The notes: generated by a model from the sequence alone, not told the origin. Numbered from the stretch's first letter, positions 24,420 to 33,257 are shown. The stretch is 34,862 nucleotides of DNA from Roseburia sp. (GCA_017549185.1 JAFYVJ010000075.1:1-34862), one strand, 5' to 3'. A program made the numbers and translations.

Positions 24420-24551
24420 AACATTTTCTTTCAGTAATTACCCTAGCCGGCTTGTGGTAAATGTTCAACCCTTATAAAGCTCGTAAGGCACTGCATTCCG
24501 GCACAACACCTTACTTCAACACTTTGATAGACACACTTGTTGCCTATCTCT
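24420..24551 (-). ncRNA. Structured RNA upstream of the PBECR4-like gene (locus 2)
   Basis: The RNA would start near 24551 and end at the terminator 24385-24419. It folds into GATAG/CTATC near its 5' end, then a 6-bp stem (24483-24488 with 24509-24514) with a large loop, then an AACATTT/AAATGTT-closed hairpin (about 24420-24467). GCCGG in the first large loop (24498-24502) can pair with CCGGC in the last loop (24446-24450), giving a kissing interaction. There is no coding capacity of note. Its sequence is not similar to the locus 1 RNA. The family was not recognised. Confidence 0.65.
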
Positions 24552-24557
24552 AATATT

Positions 24558-24586
24558 ATATTACCTTGACCTCCAAAATATGTCAA
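24558..24586 (-). promoter_or_regulatory. Strong promoter of the locus 2 structured RNA
   Basis: TTGACA (24581-24586) and TAATAT (24558-24563) are separated by 17 bp, just after the argS stop codon. The match to the SigmaA consensus is among the best in the window, which fits an abundant RNA. Confidence 0.8.
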
Positions 24587-24595
24587 TGAAATATT

Positions 24596-26383
24596 CTACA
24601 TTCTATCCGGTGCAGAGAATCCAAGTACATCAATACATGTCTCTAATACCGCTTTTGTAAGTTCAAGCAAACGAATATAAGACTTCTGTGTAACCTCATT
24701 CTCTTCTGCCATAATTTTGGTGCCATGATAGAAACTGTTGAATGCATTTGCCAAATCATAGATATAAGCACAAATCTTGTGTGGTGCTGTCTCTTCGAAA
24801 GCATTTTCCATCATTGCATTGAATTTACTAAGTTCCATCATCAAATCTTTTTCACTCTTAGAATGAGCTGGTTCGATAACTGCACCTGCTACGTCTTTTC
24901 CAAGTCCGTAATATTTACTCAAAATAGACTTGATACGAACGATTGTATATAAGATGTATGGACCTGTGTTACCTTCAAAAGAAGTGAAACGGTCAATATC
25001 AAAGATATAATCTTTGCTTGCCTGATTTGAAAGATCACCATACTTAATTGCTGCTAATGCAACTACTTTTGAAGTAGCTTTTGCTTCTTCTTCAGAAATG
25101 TCTAAGTTCTCTTTCGTCTTCTGGTTTTCAACAATTTTCTTCAACATTTCTTCGTTGATTTCATCAACAAGGTACTCTAAACGCATAACACCGCCGTCAC
25201 GAGTCTTAAATGGCTTGCCATCTTTACCATTCATGGTACCGAAACCGATATGCTTTAATGTCATCTCATCTTTTACCATACCAGTTTTTCTTGCACAACG
25301 GAATACCTGAATGAAATGAAGTTCCTGTCTCTTATCGGTCAAGTAAATCATACCATCTGGATTGTAGTCTTCTACACGCCATACGATAGTTGCAAGGTCT
25401 GTTGTACTGTAAAGAGAAGCTCCATCTGATTTCAAAATGATACATGGAGGAATCTCTTTTGTGTCAGTCTCTTCTTTTACATCTACTACTAATGCACCTT
25501 CGCTTTCGTATGCGAAACCGCCGTCTTTCATCATCTGAACCATATCCGGGATGTATGGCTGAGCATCTTTTTCGCCCTTCCATAATTCGAATGATACATT
25601 CAAGTTCTCATAGTTCTTCTTTAAGTCACTTACAGACACATGCAAAATGTGGTCAAGTAATGCACGATAACCTCTTCTACCCTGCTGTAACTCATTTGTA
25701 GCTGCAAGCGCTGCTTCTTTATACGCTTCATCTTCTTTTGACTTACCGCTGGCTGTTGGATAGATTTCTTCTAATTCTGCGATAGTAAATGGAGCTTCTG
25801 CTGGATATTCTCCTTCATAAGCTTCATCAAAATATACTAATTCTGGTTTTCTGAGTTTTAATTCAGTGATGATTAAGCCCATCTGTAAGCCCCAGTCACC
25901 AAGATGTACGTCACCAATCATGTTGTGACCCATGTATTTACCGATACGTTTGATACTTTCACCGATAATTGCAGAACGTAAATGTCCTACATGAAGTGGT
26001 TTTGCTACGTTAGGTCCGCCGTAGTCTACGATGATGGTCTTTGGATTCTCTGCTTTATCACAGCCAAAACGACCTTCATCTTTGCACATATTTTCTACGA
26101 ATTCTGCTAAATAAGCTTCGTCAATTTTCAAATTCAAAAAGCCCGGTTTAACAGACTCTGCCATAGAAAACATAGGGTTTGTAACCAATTTTGCTACTAC
26201 GTCATCTGCAATCATAAATGGTGCTTTCTTATATTCTTTGGAAGCTGCCATTGCCCCATTACACTGATATTCACAAAGGTCTGGTCTATTTGATAAAGTA
26301 ACTTTTGCATACTTTGCATCATAACCACATTCAACGAATGCTTTTGTTACCTCTTCTGTTATCAAATCTAAGAATTTCTTCAT
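24596..26383 (-). CDS. argS: Arginyl-tRNA synthetase
   Basis: ArgRS charges tRNA-Arg. The 595-residue class I synthetase has the N-terminal Add1 domain, the HIGH-type motif KPLHVGHLRSA, the GDWGLQMG block, and FKTRDGGVMRL in the KMSKS position, followed by the helical anticodon-binding domain (TGPYILYTIVRIKSIL). The length is typical for the bacterial enzyme. A possible promoter lies upstream (TTGACT, 17 bp, TACTGT). It has no terminator of its own before the locus 2 RNA promoter, so the RNA terminator probably ends it too. Confidence 0.97.
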   Translation of the reverse strand: MKKFLDLITEEVTKAFVECGYDAKYAKVTLSNRPDLCEYQCNGAMAASKEYKKAPFMIADDVVAKLVTNPMFSMAESVKPGFLNLKIDEAYLAEFVENMCKDEGRFGCDKAENPKTIIVDYGGPNVAKPLHVGHLRSAIIGESIKRIGKYMGHNMIGDVHLGDWGLQMGLIITELKLRKPELVYFDEAYEGEYPAEAPFTIAELEEIYPTASGKSKEDEAYKEAALAATNELQQGRRGYRALLDHILHVSVSDLKKNYENLNVSFELWKGEKDAQPYIPDMVQMMKDGGFAYESEGALVVDVKEETDTKEIPPCIILKSDGASLYSTTDLATIVWRVEDYNPDGMIYLTDKRQELHFIQVFRCARKTGMVKDEMTLKHIGFGTMNGKDGKPFKTRDGGVMRLEYLVDEINEEMLKKIVENQKTKENLDISEEEAKATSKVVALAAIKYGDLSNQASKDYIFDIDRFTSFEGNTGPYILYTIVRIKSILSKYYGLGKDVAGAVIEPAHSKSEKDLMMELSKFNAMMENAFEETAPHKICAYIYDLANAFNSFYHGTKIMAEENEVTQKSYIRLLELTKAVLETCIDVLGFSAPDRM

Positions 26384-26444
26384 AACATTTTCCTCAACTT
26401 TTATATTTTCCTAAATAACCGTATTTCACAGTAACATTTGTTTT

Positions 26445-26484
26445 AAAAAAAGTCAAATAGTTGTTGTGTTTTCGCAACTATTTG
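26445..26484 (-). terminator. Terminator of the queT to SDR gene cluster
   Basis: A perfect 10-bp stem CAAATAGTTG/CAACTATTTG is followed by AC and seven T on the minus strand. Confidence 0.85.
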
Positions 26485-26527
26485 AAGCGAATTTCACAAA
26501 ATATCCTCTACGATGTTCATCGTCTAC

Positions 26528-27298
26528 TCATGATGACTTTGGACGTTTTACCCATGCCACAACCGCAGTCTTAATTGACACAGGACACAATTTCATCAAT
26601 CGAAACGACAAACCCGGAATAATCTCCGCCTTACCACGCATAAAATGCTTGTACGCATAAGAAGCCACTTTCTCTGCTGACATAGCACCTTTTGGTGTCT
26701 TACTATCTGCACGTGTAAAAAATCCCGTATCCGTAGTCCCCGGACAGAGTGCACACACTGATACACCATGCTGCTTAGACTCAAAACGAACTGCTTTGGT
26801 GTAACTTAGCAAAAAGCTTTTACTCGCATAATACGTTGCTGTATATGGCCCCGGCTGGTAAGCACCGGTTGAACATACATTTAAAATCCTACCTGTTTTT
26901 CGCCCATACATTTCCCGTAAAAAAAGCTTCGTCAGCACTACTGGTGCCATCATATTTAACATCATAAGTGCCTCATCTTTTACTAACGGAATCTCTTCAG
27001 TGGCTCCGATGGTTCCAATACCTGCATTATTTACAAGCACATCTATCACATGCCCATCTGCTTTCACTGCTTCATAAAGCCTTTCTGCCATGCCCTGTTT
27101 TGCTAAATCAAACGTATACGTACTTACCGGCACAGAATACTGATGCGTGAGCATCTTCTTCGCCCTTAACAACCGCTCCTCGTTAGAAGCTACCAGAAGA
27201 ATTTCATAACCATCTACGGCAAATTGTTTTGCCAACTCCAATCCAATACCACTACTTCCTCCGGTAATCAAAACCTGCATTCTATTATTACTTTTCAT
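26528..27298 (-). CDS. Short-chain dehydrogenase/reductase
   Basis: An NAD(P)-dependent SDR oxidoreductase of about 256 residues from the chosen start. It shows the TGGSSGIG cofactor loop, NNAGIG, the catalytic Ser in CSTGAYQPG, the YYASK catalytic Tyr-Lys pair and PGTTDTGFF. The substrate cannot be told. The start is uncertain: 27298 places the Rossmann strand near the N-terminus, but a GTG at 27391 overlaps the stop of the aminopeptidase gene, and ATG codons at 27325 and 27280 are other options; none has a strong ribosome binding site. Confidence 0.85.
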   Translation of the reverse strand: MKSNNRMQVLITGGSSGIGLELAKQFAVDGYEILLVASNEERLLRAKKMLTHQYSVPVSTYTFDLAKQGMAERLYEAVKADGHVIDVLVNNAGIGTIGATEEIPLVKDEALMMLNMMAPVVLTKLFLREMYGRKTGRILNVCSTGAYQPGPYTATYYASKSFLLSYTKAVRFESKQHGVSVCALCPGTTDTGFFTRADSKTPKGAMSAEKVASYAYKHFMRGKAEIIPGLSFRLMKLCPVSIKTAVVAWVKRPKSS

Positions 27299-27384
27299 CT
27301 CACTGCTCACTCTGCACTTAATCATAGGATGCTCATCATTGTTTTCCCATTCAAACACATCCCGAAAACTAAATAGAGCACAAT

Positions 27385-28632
27385 TTAACACTCTTTAAAT
27401 TTCGACATGAAAGTCTCAATTTCATCTGGTTCTCTCATAATCGCTTCTGATAACACTTCACATCCATCTTCAGTGATTAAAATATCATCCTCAATTCGAA
27501 TACCGATTTCCCACTCATCAATATATAATCCCGGCTCATCTGTAATCACTGCACCCGGACGTAATTTATCATTAGATGAAACTGTTACATCATGCACATC
27601 AATTCCTAAGTGATGTGCTACACCATGCATATAATATTTACCAACTTCTGATTCTTCCTTGATTAAACCGAGTTCAATGCAACCTTCTGCTAATACTTTT
27701 TTACAAATATCGTTTAACTCAACTAACGTCACACCCGGTTTTGCCGCTTCAACAACTGCACGATTTGCTTTTAATACGATGTCATATACCTGACGCTGTC
27801 TCTCATTATACTTTCCATTAATAGGATATGTTCTTGTAATATCTGAACAATATCCTTCCCACTTTGTACCCAAATCCAAAAGAATCAAATCTCCATCTTT
27901 GCAAGTATCACGATTTGTCTCATAATGAAGCATCGTTCCATTGATACCACTACCAGCAATCGTTGCAAAAGAAGGTCTCTCACCGCCAAGATAATGTACG
28001 ATATACTCAAAATCTGCCTGTGCCTGATATTCTTTCTGTCCCGGTTTTAAATTTTTAAGTACATTTTTCAAACCTTCATCTGTCACACGCACAGCTTCTT
28101 TGATAAGTGCCACTTCATCTGCATCTTTTTGCATACGCATTTCTGCCACAATTGGATGCAAATTCTTAATGGATACACCTAGATATTTCTTTGCATATTC
28201 CTCTGCCTTAATCACATTGTAATCCGGCATATCTTCCAACTGATATCTAAAACAATCAAAATACAGTGATTCTACATCACCTCGTCTCATAATACGATTC
28301 ATATCCGTTTCAAAACTATCGATATAGCGTACTGTATCAATACCTGTAATCTCTTTCGCCTCGTCCACACTAACTTTTTTACCAGTCCAACGAACAACTG
28401 TCGGATCTGCTTCTTCGATATAAAGTGTCGTCTTAGGTTCTTTTGCCGCCTTATCCATCACCAAAATCATGCGGTCTCTACGCAATCCTGTTAAATAGAA
28501 AAAATTCCGATTTGCTTCAAAAGGTGCATATTCATCGTTACTTACATGCGTTTCTATTCCAGAAAAAAGAACCAAAACTGCTTTCTTCTCCATTTTTTCA
28601 AATACTTCTTGTCGTCTAACCTCGTAATTCAT
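27385..28632 (-). CDS. pepP: Xaa-Pro aminopeptidase (M24B)
   Basis: This metallopeptidase removes N-terminal residues before proline. The 415-residue protein has the aminopeptidase P N-terminal domain (1-150) and a pita-bread catalytic domain with the metal ligands in LDLGTKWEGYCSDITRTY (two Asp), YMHGVAHHLGIDVHD (His), ITDEPGLYI and IRIEDDILIT (two Glu). It is cytoplasmic, with no signal peptide. It begins 2 nt after the AI-2E family gene. Confidence 0.93.
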   Translation of the reverse strand: MNYEVRRQEVFEKMEKKAVLVLFSGIETHVSNDEYAPFEANRNFFYLTGLRRDRMILVMDKAAKEPKTTLYIEEADPTVVRWTGKKVSVDEAKEITGIDTVRYIDSFETDMNRIMRRGDVESLYFDCFRYQLEDMPDYNVIKAEEYAKKYLGVSIKNLHPIVAEMRMQKDADEVALIKEAVRVTDEGLKNVLKNLKPGQKEYQAQADFEYIVHYLGGERPSFATIAGSGINGTMLHYETNRDTCKDGDLILLDLGTKWEGYCSDITRTYPINGKYNERQRQVYDIVLKANRAVVEAAKPGVTLVELNDICKKVLAEGCIELGLIKEESEVGKYYMHGVAHHLGIDVHDVTVSSNDKLRPGAVITDEPGLYIDEWEIGIRIEDDILITEDGCEVLSEAIMREPDEIETFMSKFKEC

Positions 28633-28634
28633 CC

Positions 28635-29819
28635 TTATCTCCGTTCTGCCACATCTCGGGCTAATTCTCCATATTCATCTATCACATTTTCCTGTTCTTC
28701 TTGCATCTGTTGTTCCTGCTCCTTGCGTCTCATATCATCACGTATTAAACGATATATAGCTGCCGCAATCGGCACACCAATCAGCATGCCCATGATGCCT
28801 AATAGTGCACCTCCAATCGTAACTGCCGCCAACACCCAGATGGCCGGAAGTCCCAAAGAACCACCTACAACCTTTGGATAAATCAAATTGCCTTCTAACT
28901 GCTGTAACACCAACAGGAACACAATAAATAACAGTGCTTTCACCGGTGAGACTGTCAAAATCATAACAAAGCCAACAACACCGCCAATATAAGCTCCCGC
29001 AACCGGAATCAATGCTGTAAAACCAATCAATGCTCCTATCATCCCTGCATATGGGAACTGGAACACTAACATTCCCGCCACACATAATACACCTAATATA
29101 ATCGCTTCTGTAAACTGCCCTACTATATAACGATGAAAACTATCATTTACTACTCCAGTTACATAATAAATCTTTTTCGTCAATTTTTCAGGCATGTAAT
29201 TTTTCATTACACGCTTACACTGGCTTACTAGACTTTCTTTTCCAAGCAAAAAATAAATAGCAAAAATAAACGCAACTACACCTGTTACTACATTAGATAC
29301 CATCATCGATACCGCTGAAACTACAGCACCTACTGTACTTCCCAAACCACTTGAAACCATCTTAACAGCTTCATTTATTATAGACTTCCAATCAATCCCT
29401 CTAAGCTGTGCGTACAAATCTTCCGGTGCCAGTTCCATAAATAATTCACTACTCAACAAGACTTCCATTGCCGGAGGAATATCTGAAATCAACAACTGAA
29501 TACATGATGTCAGTTCCGGAACAACCAAACCAATAATCAAAGTAATAATTAGAATAAAACTTAAAATTGCCAACAACATACATGCCGGAATTCTAATTTT
29601 CTGCAAGATTCTATTCTGTGTTTTTGCAAAAAAACGTTTCTCATAGAACACCATGAGAATATTAATAATATATGCTGCTACAAATCCTGCTAAAATCGGT
29701 GTTGCTGCACTTAATAAAAGCTTTGCTCCCGTCATTAATGGTTCCCAATAATGAATGGCAAGAAATAGTACAAATATCGTCACTCCTATTTTTAAACAGC
29801 TTTTCCACTCTATCTGCAT
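28635..29819 (-). CDS. AI-2E family transporter
   Basis: The 394-residue polytopic membrane protein has about eight hydrophobic segments: two pairs at the N-terminus, a helical amphipathic middle (about 105-150) and the conserved C-terminal FPYAGMIGALIGFTALIPVAGAYIGG, PKVVGGSLGLPAIWVL block broken here for reading. Members export diverse substrates (AI-2, Na+ or others), so the substrate is open. The C-terminal tail is charged and cytoplasmic. A strong AGGAGG lies upstream, and the gene sits behind queT. Confidence 0.88.
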   Translation of the reverse strand: MQIEWKSCLKIGVTIFVLFLAIHYWEPLMTGAKLLLSAATPILAGFVAAYIINILMVFYEKRFFAKTQNRILQKIRIPACMLLAILSFILIITLIIGLVVPELTSCIQLLISDIPPAMEVLLSSELFMELAPEDLYAQLRGIDWKSIINEAVKMVSSGLGSTVGAVVSAVSMMVSNVVTGVVAFIFAIYFLLGKESLVSQCKRVMKNYMPEKLTKKIYYVTGVVNDSFHRYIVGQFTEAIILGVLCVAGMLVFQFPYAGMIGALIGFTALIPVAGAYIGGVVGFVMILTVSPVKALLFIVFLLVLQQLEGNLIYPKVVGGSLGLPAIWVLAAVTIGGALLGIMGMLIGVPIAAAIYRLIRDDMRRKEQEQQMQEEQENVIDEYGELARDVAERR

Positions 29820-29894
29820 ATACTCCTCATTGTCCTCCTAATATCTTTTTAACAATAACTGTCCAGTATTCTCCGGTTAAAATGTCCAGACCTA

Positions 29895-30389
29895 CTAAAT
29901 AGTCTCCTTAAATATTATATTTCGATATGGAAGCAAGGCATTCAAAAGAATACCGCCTAATATATAACAGGAAATCACTTCTCCAATTCCCACGGTCAAC
30001 CTGAAAAATGTAATCGTTCCCTCTGCCCCATACACATATGCTAAAACATATGGCACAATCACTACATTCGCTACAATCGGAGGCAATGGCACAAGCCATT
30101 TGTACTTACGCAAACAGTAACTTCCTACTGCACCAATTAACGTAGCCAGGCTGCCAAACAATACATCCATCGGCAGACTTCCTGTTAGTAAGTTAGCTAA
30201 AAAACACCCAATTGTAAGTCCCGGTATTGCCGCCGATGTAAAAAAAGGCAAAATCGTAAGTGCCTCTGAAATACGCACCTGAATGGCACCGGATGCAAGG
30301 TCAAATGCACTGATAAAATAAGTCAGTACAACATAGATGGCCGCAATTAATGCGGCCTGTGCTACAAATAATACTTTTTTGTTTCTCAT
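29895..30389 (-). CDS. queT: QueT family queuosine-precursor transporter
   Basis: The 164-residue membrane protein has five to six hydrophobic segments and the QueT signature SGAIQVRISEALTILPFF (about 33-50) and NLLTGSLPMDVLFGSLATL. QueT is the substrate-specific component of an ECF-type transporter that takes up queuosine precursors such as preQ1 or queuine. A preQ1-I riboswitch ends in its ribosome binding site, which supports the assignment independently. Confidence 0.93.
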   Translation of the reverse strand: MRNKKVLFVAQAALIAAIYVVLTYFISAFDLASGAIQVRISEALTILPFFTSAAIPGLTIGCFLANLLTGSLPMDVLFGSLATLIGAVGSYCLRKYKWLVPLPPIVANVVIVPYVLAYVYGAEGTITFFRLTVGIGEVISCYILGGILLNALLPYRNIIFKETI

Positions 30390-30398
30390 TTTAATACT

Positions 30399-30441
30399 CT
30401 CCTTAGTTTTGTTTTAAGTGAGGATGGTCTCGAACTCACCG
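30399..30441 (-). promoter_or_regulatory. preQ1-I riboswitch of queT
   Basis: On the minus strand a 5-bp stem GTGAG/CTCAC (30435-30439 with 30418-30422) has the loop TTCGAGACCATC. It is followed by the conserved A-rich tail ACAAAACTAAGGAG. The terminal AAGGAG (30399-30404) is the queT ribosome binding site, so ligand binding would hide it and stop translation. The layout matches the small preQ1-I aptamer. Confidence 0.85.
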
Positions 30442-30452
30442 TTAAAATCTAT

Positions 30453-30860
30453 TTAATCTGGTCTTCCGGAATCAATAATTCCTTGAAGCACAGCATTTTT
30501 TTCATTTAAAATCATTGCTACCTGATCTTTCGTCACAGTATCGACTTTACCCTGTCCATAAGTTCCAGAAAAAGAACCGGTGGTAGAATTATAATCCTTA
30601 TTTACTTCACGCACAAGATCATTTAATTCTGCTTCTATATATGCATGGTCAATCTCCGCCCGTTTTTTTGCCTCATCTTCAGCTGCTTCCATATCCAGAC
30701 GATCAATAATCACATGTGCCCTTTTTAAATTCTCCTCATCTTTCAGACGCTGCTCTGCTATCGGATCAAAATAATTCACGTTCCAATATTTTATTACGCT
30801 GCTTTTAATGTTTTCTCTTTTATTTTTTTCTGCAATTAAATCTCTTCCAAAGGTAACCAT
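30453..30860 (-). CDS. Hypothetical protein upstream of queT
   Basis: The 135-residue soluble protein is highly charged, with a helical middle (EQRLKDEENLKRAHVIIDRL and AEDEAKKRAEIDHAY) and a Gly/Ser/Thr-rich patch before the C-terminal helix. It was not recognised. The start at 30860 follows AAGGTG at 7 nt; an ATG 21 codons upstream would add a non-conserved, basic extension. Its stop lies about 12 nt before the riboswitch, so it may be co-transcribed with queT. Confidence 0.55.
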   Translation of the reverse strand: MVTFGRDLIAEKNKRENIKSSVIKYWNVNYFDPIAEQRLKDEENLKRAHVIIDRLDMEAAEDEAKKRAEIDHAYIEAELNDLVREVNKDYNSTTGSFSGTYGQGKVDTVTKDQVAMILNEKNAVLQGIIDSGRPD

Positions 30861-30986
30861 ACTAAGCACCTTGCCTTTCCCCAATATTAATAACCTAATA
30901 CACACTCCTCTAACATAAATCATACCATTAACTGCTAAGAAAAAAAAGTAATTTCTCCATATATTTTATTAATTTTTTTACAATCA

Positions 30987-31019
30987 GTTACTGTTCACTC
31001 GTACCGCGTAAACAGTAAC
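30987..31019. repeat. 9-bp inverted repeat downstream of degV
   Basis: GTTACTGTT (30987-30995) and AACAGTAAC (31011-31019) enclose a 15-nt loop. There is no T-run on the minus strand, but it is the only candidate terminator after the DegV gene. The right arm lies in GTAAACAGTAAC, also found at 6474-6485. Confidence 0.5.
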
Positions 31020-31050
31020 GATTATTTAGTTGGGTTATGTACAAATGCTC

Positions 31051-31899
31051 CTACTTTTCTAAATACAGCACTCCTAACGTACTTGGTCCACAGTGGGAAG
31101 AAATTACTCCTCCTGCTCTTGAGACATAAATTTCATTAAAATGATTCATCTCTTTTAGATATCCATATACTTCATCAATAATCTCCTGTTTACATCCAGA
31201 ATGGGTGATAAATACTCTTTTTCTATCTGCTTCTTTCAAAGAATCTTCTAACTCTCTTACATAATCTAATATAGCTTTTTCTATCTTTCCACGGTACTTT
31301 TTATCTACACTCATAGAACCTTCTGAAACCACAATTCTAGGATGTAGTTTTAATACTCCACCAGCCAATGATGCTACACTACTGCATCGTCCGCCTCTAT
31401 GTAAAAAAGTTAATGAATCCACTACAAAAGAAACTTTCTCTTTTTCTTTCAATTTTTCTATCCTCTGACAGATTTCTTCCCTGCTTTTTCCTTCTAAACT
31501 CATCTCAGCCGCTTCAACTGCCAATATGCCTACTCCAGTAGATAGATTTTCTGAATCTATTACACTAACCTTATCTTCTACTCCCAAGTCTTCTGCCACC
31601 ATACGAAATACATTGGCTGTCGTTGACATTTTGCCTGATATCGTGAAAATGATAACCTCATCCTCTGTTCCCACAATCTGTGTCATAACATTCGACGCTT
31701 CCTCAAATCCGATTGCTGAAGTCTTAGGCGTATCTTCATTGGCATCCGCCCAGGCATAGATTTCATCAGGAGAAATTTCTACACCATCTAAATATTCTTT
31801 ATCCCCAAGCATTATATGCAATGGTACAATTTGAATATTATATTTTTCAATTAACACTTGTGGTAAATCACATGTACTGTCTGATACAATCTTAATCAT
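31051..31899 (-). CDS. DegV family fatty acid-binding protein
   Basis: DegV proteins (FakB type) bind a fatty acid and present it to the FakA kinase for phosphorylation. The 282-residue protein has DSTCDLP at the N-terminus, TSAIGFEEA in the lipid-binding loop, DSENLSTGVGIL and HSGCKQE, plus the closing HCGPSTLGVLYL. The length is normal. FakA is not in the window. AAGGAG precedes the ATG at 9 nt. Confidence 0.92.
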   Translation of the reverse strand: MIKIVSDSTCDLPQVLIEKYNIQIVPLHIMLGDKEYLDGVEISPDEIYAWADANEDTPKTSAIGFEEASNVMTQIVGTEDEVIIFTISGKMSTTANVFRMVAEDLGVEDKVSVIDSENLSTGVGILAVEAAEMSLEGKSREEICQRIEKLKEKEKVSFVVDSLTFLHRGGRCSSVASLAGGVLKLHPRIVVSEGSMSVDKKYRGKIEKAILDYVRELEDSLKEADRKRVFITHSGCKQEIIDEVYGYLKEMNHFNEIYVSRAGGVISSHCGPSTLGVLYLEK

Positions 31900-32028
31900 T
31901 CTTTATTACTCCTTAAATTACATAATCTTATTCCTTCTAGATTCTTCTAAATCCCTTAAACAGTAATTCTAATTTTTAACCCAAATAAATACAATTATAA
32001 AAATCTAAGTTTTATCTAAAATTTTTAT
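31900..32028. other. AT-rich intergenic stretch
   Basis: No gene, RNA or clear promoter was recognised between degV and the terminator of the RhuM gene. Confidence 0.4.
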
Positions 32029-32062
32029 AAAAAATCACAGAAACTTTTACACCTCTGTGATT
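32029..32062 (-). terminator. Terminator of the RhuM gene
   Basis: AATCACAGA and TCTGTGATT form a 9-bp stem with a 12-nt loop and a T6 run on the minus strand. Confidence 0.8.
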
Positions 32063-32133
32063 CCTAATTTAATAACACTATGCATTTACAATCTTCTCTA
32101 TACGAGCATTATAGCCTCTAACTTACACTATAA

Positions 32134-33147
32134 TTACTGCATTTGATTAACTAATCGATCAAAATCACTTTGATATTGGTTATCTTGAATTGCTCTATAC
32201 TTATCAAATTCCTCTTCTGCAAATTTTTTCGCAAATTCTGCTGTAACATTCCCTTTGCCTTGCAAGATTGTTTCCTCATTTAATTCTAAAAACAAATCCA
32301 ATCTTCTTGCCCAATCCTCCATTGACATTGGAATATGTTTTCTTGCTTGACGTTCTGCATAATCTAAATACATAGATACAATTTGATTCAAATCTTTTAT
32401 CTCCAATGTAGATAAATAGTTTTTTGCTATACTTACATCCGCTTTTACTATTTTTCCATCTGGGGCATTTTTCCATGTTGTCAGCCCCATATGCTCTTTT
32501 CTATGGTCAGCCCTTTCAACAATAACTTCTGCTGCAGTATGTCCATGTATCGCAAAATGTAATTTATTTTGCACCGTTGCGAAAAAATTCTTGGTGGTAG
32601 TTGCATCAACTGAATAATCTGCTGATGTTGCATATATATCTGTAATCTTCTGATAAAATTTTCTCTCACTTGCGCGAATCTCACGAATTTCGTCCAATAA
32701 ATGTTCAAAATAATCCTCATCAAAAATTTTACCATTTTCTAATCTTTTTTTGTCTAGTACATATCCCTGTACAGTATATGTCTTTAATACTTTTGTTGCC
32801 CATTGGCGAAACTGTGTAGCACGAATAGAATTAATACGATAACCAACCGAAATAATTGCATCCAAATTATAAAATTTCATCATATAATTTTTCCCATCTG
32901 AAGCAGTTGCCGAGGATTTCTCGGTAACTGCTTCTTCTACCAATTCACCCTCTTTAAAAATGTTCTTTAAATGTAACGATATATTATCAGAACTGCAATC
33001 AAATAACTGAGCCATGCTTTTTTGTGTTAACCAAACATTCTCATCATGCACTCTTACCTCTATTCCATCTTCTGAATTCTGTTTTGTAAATACAAGAAAA
33101 TCTATTGTACTGTTTCTTATTTGAAATGTATCTTTTTTATCTTTCAT
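32134..33147 (-). CDS. RhuM family protein
   Basis: RhuM proteins were named from a Salmonella pathogenicity island; their biochemical role is unknown. This 337-residue protein has the conserved VWLTQKSMAQLFDCSSDNIS HTH-like part, YNLDAIISVGYRINS, RATQFRQWATKVLKTY and the C-terminal GLTTWKNAPDGK and KNYLSTLEIKDLNQIVSMYL blocks, the last interrupted here for reading. The length is typical. The start is taken at 33147; an in-frame ATG at 33189 also exists and sits only a few nt from a predicted promoter. The family is common on mobile or accessory DNA. Confidence 0.85.
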   Translation of the reverse strand: MKDKKDTFQIRNSTIDFLVFTKQNSEDGIEVRVHDENVWLTQKSMAQLFDCSSDNISLHLKNIFKEGELVEEAVTEKSSATASDGKNYMMKFYNLDAIISVGYRINSIRATQFRQWATKVLKTYTVQGYVLDKKRLENGKIFDEDYFEHLLDEIREIRASERKFYQKITDIYATSADYSVDATTTKNFFATVQNKLHFAIHGHTAAEVIVERADHRKEHMGLTTWKNAPDGKIVKADVSIAKNYLSTLEIKDLNQIVSMYLDYAERQARKHIPMSMEDWARRLDLFLELNEETILQGKGNVTAEFAKKFAEEEFDKYRAIQDNQYQSDFDRLVNQMQ

Positions 33148-33197
33148 ATATAAGCACTCTATCCTTCTTATCAAATCTAATATATTCATTTCATACT

Positions 33198-33238
33198 TCT
33201 ATTTTACACCCCCAAACACTTGTTCGTCAATTATTTAT
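33198..33238 (-). promoter_or_regulatory. Candidate promoter of the RhuM gene
   Basis: TTGACG and TAAAAT are 18 bp apart on the minus strand, directly upstream of the gene. The short distance to the ATG at 33189 favours the downstream start at 33147. Confidence 0.45.
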
Positions 33239-33257
33239 ATAAAATTTATGTCACAAT

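Noticed and set aside
28738-29085. 115-codon frame antiparallel in frame to the AI-2E family gene
   Set aside because: It is a shadow on the same strand within a well-recognised membrane protein gene.
30987-31019. GTAAACAGTAAC repeat as a mobile repeat family
   Set aside because: Only two exact copies were seen (also 6474-6485), and 12 nt is too short to support a family without a genome-wide count.
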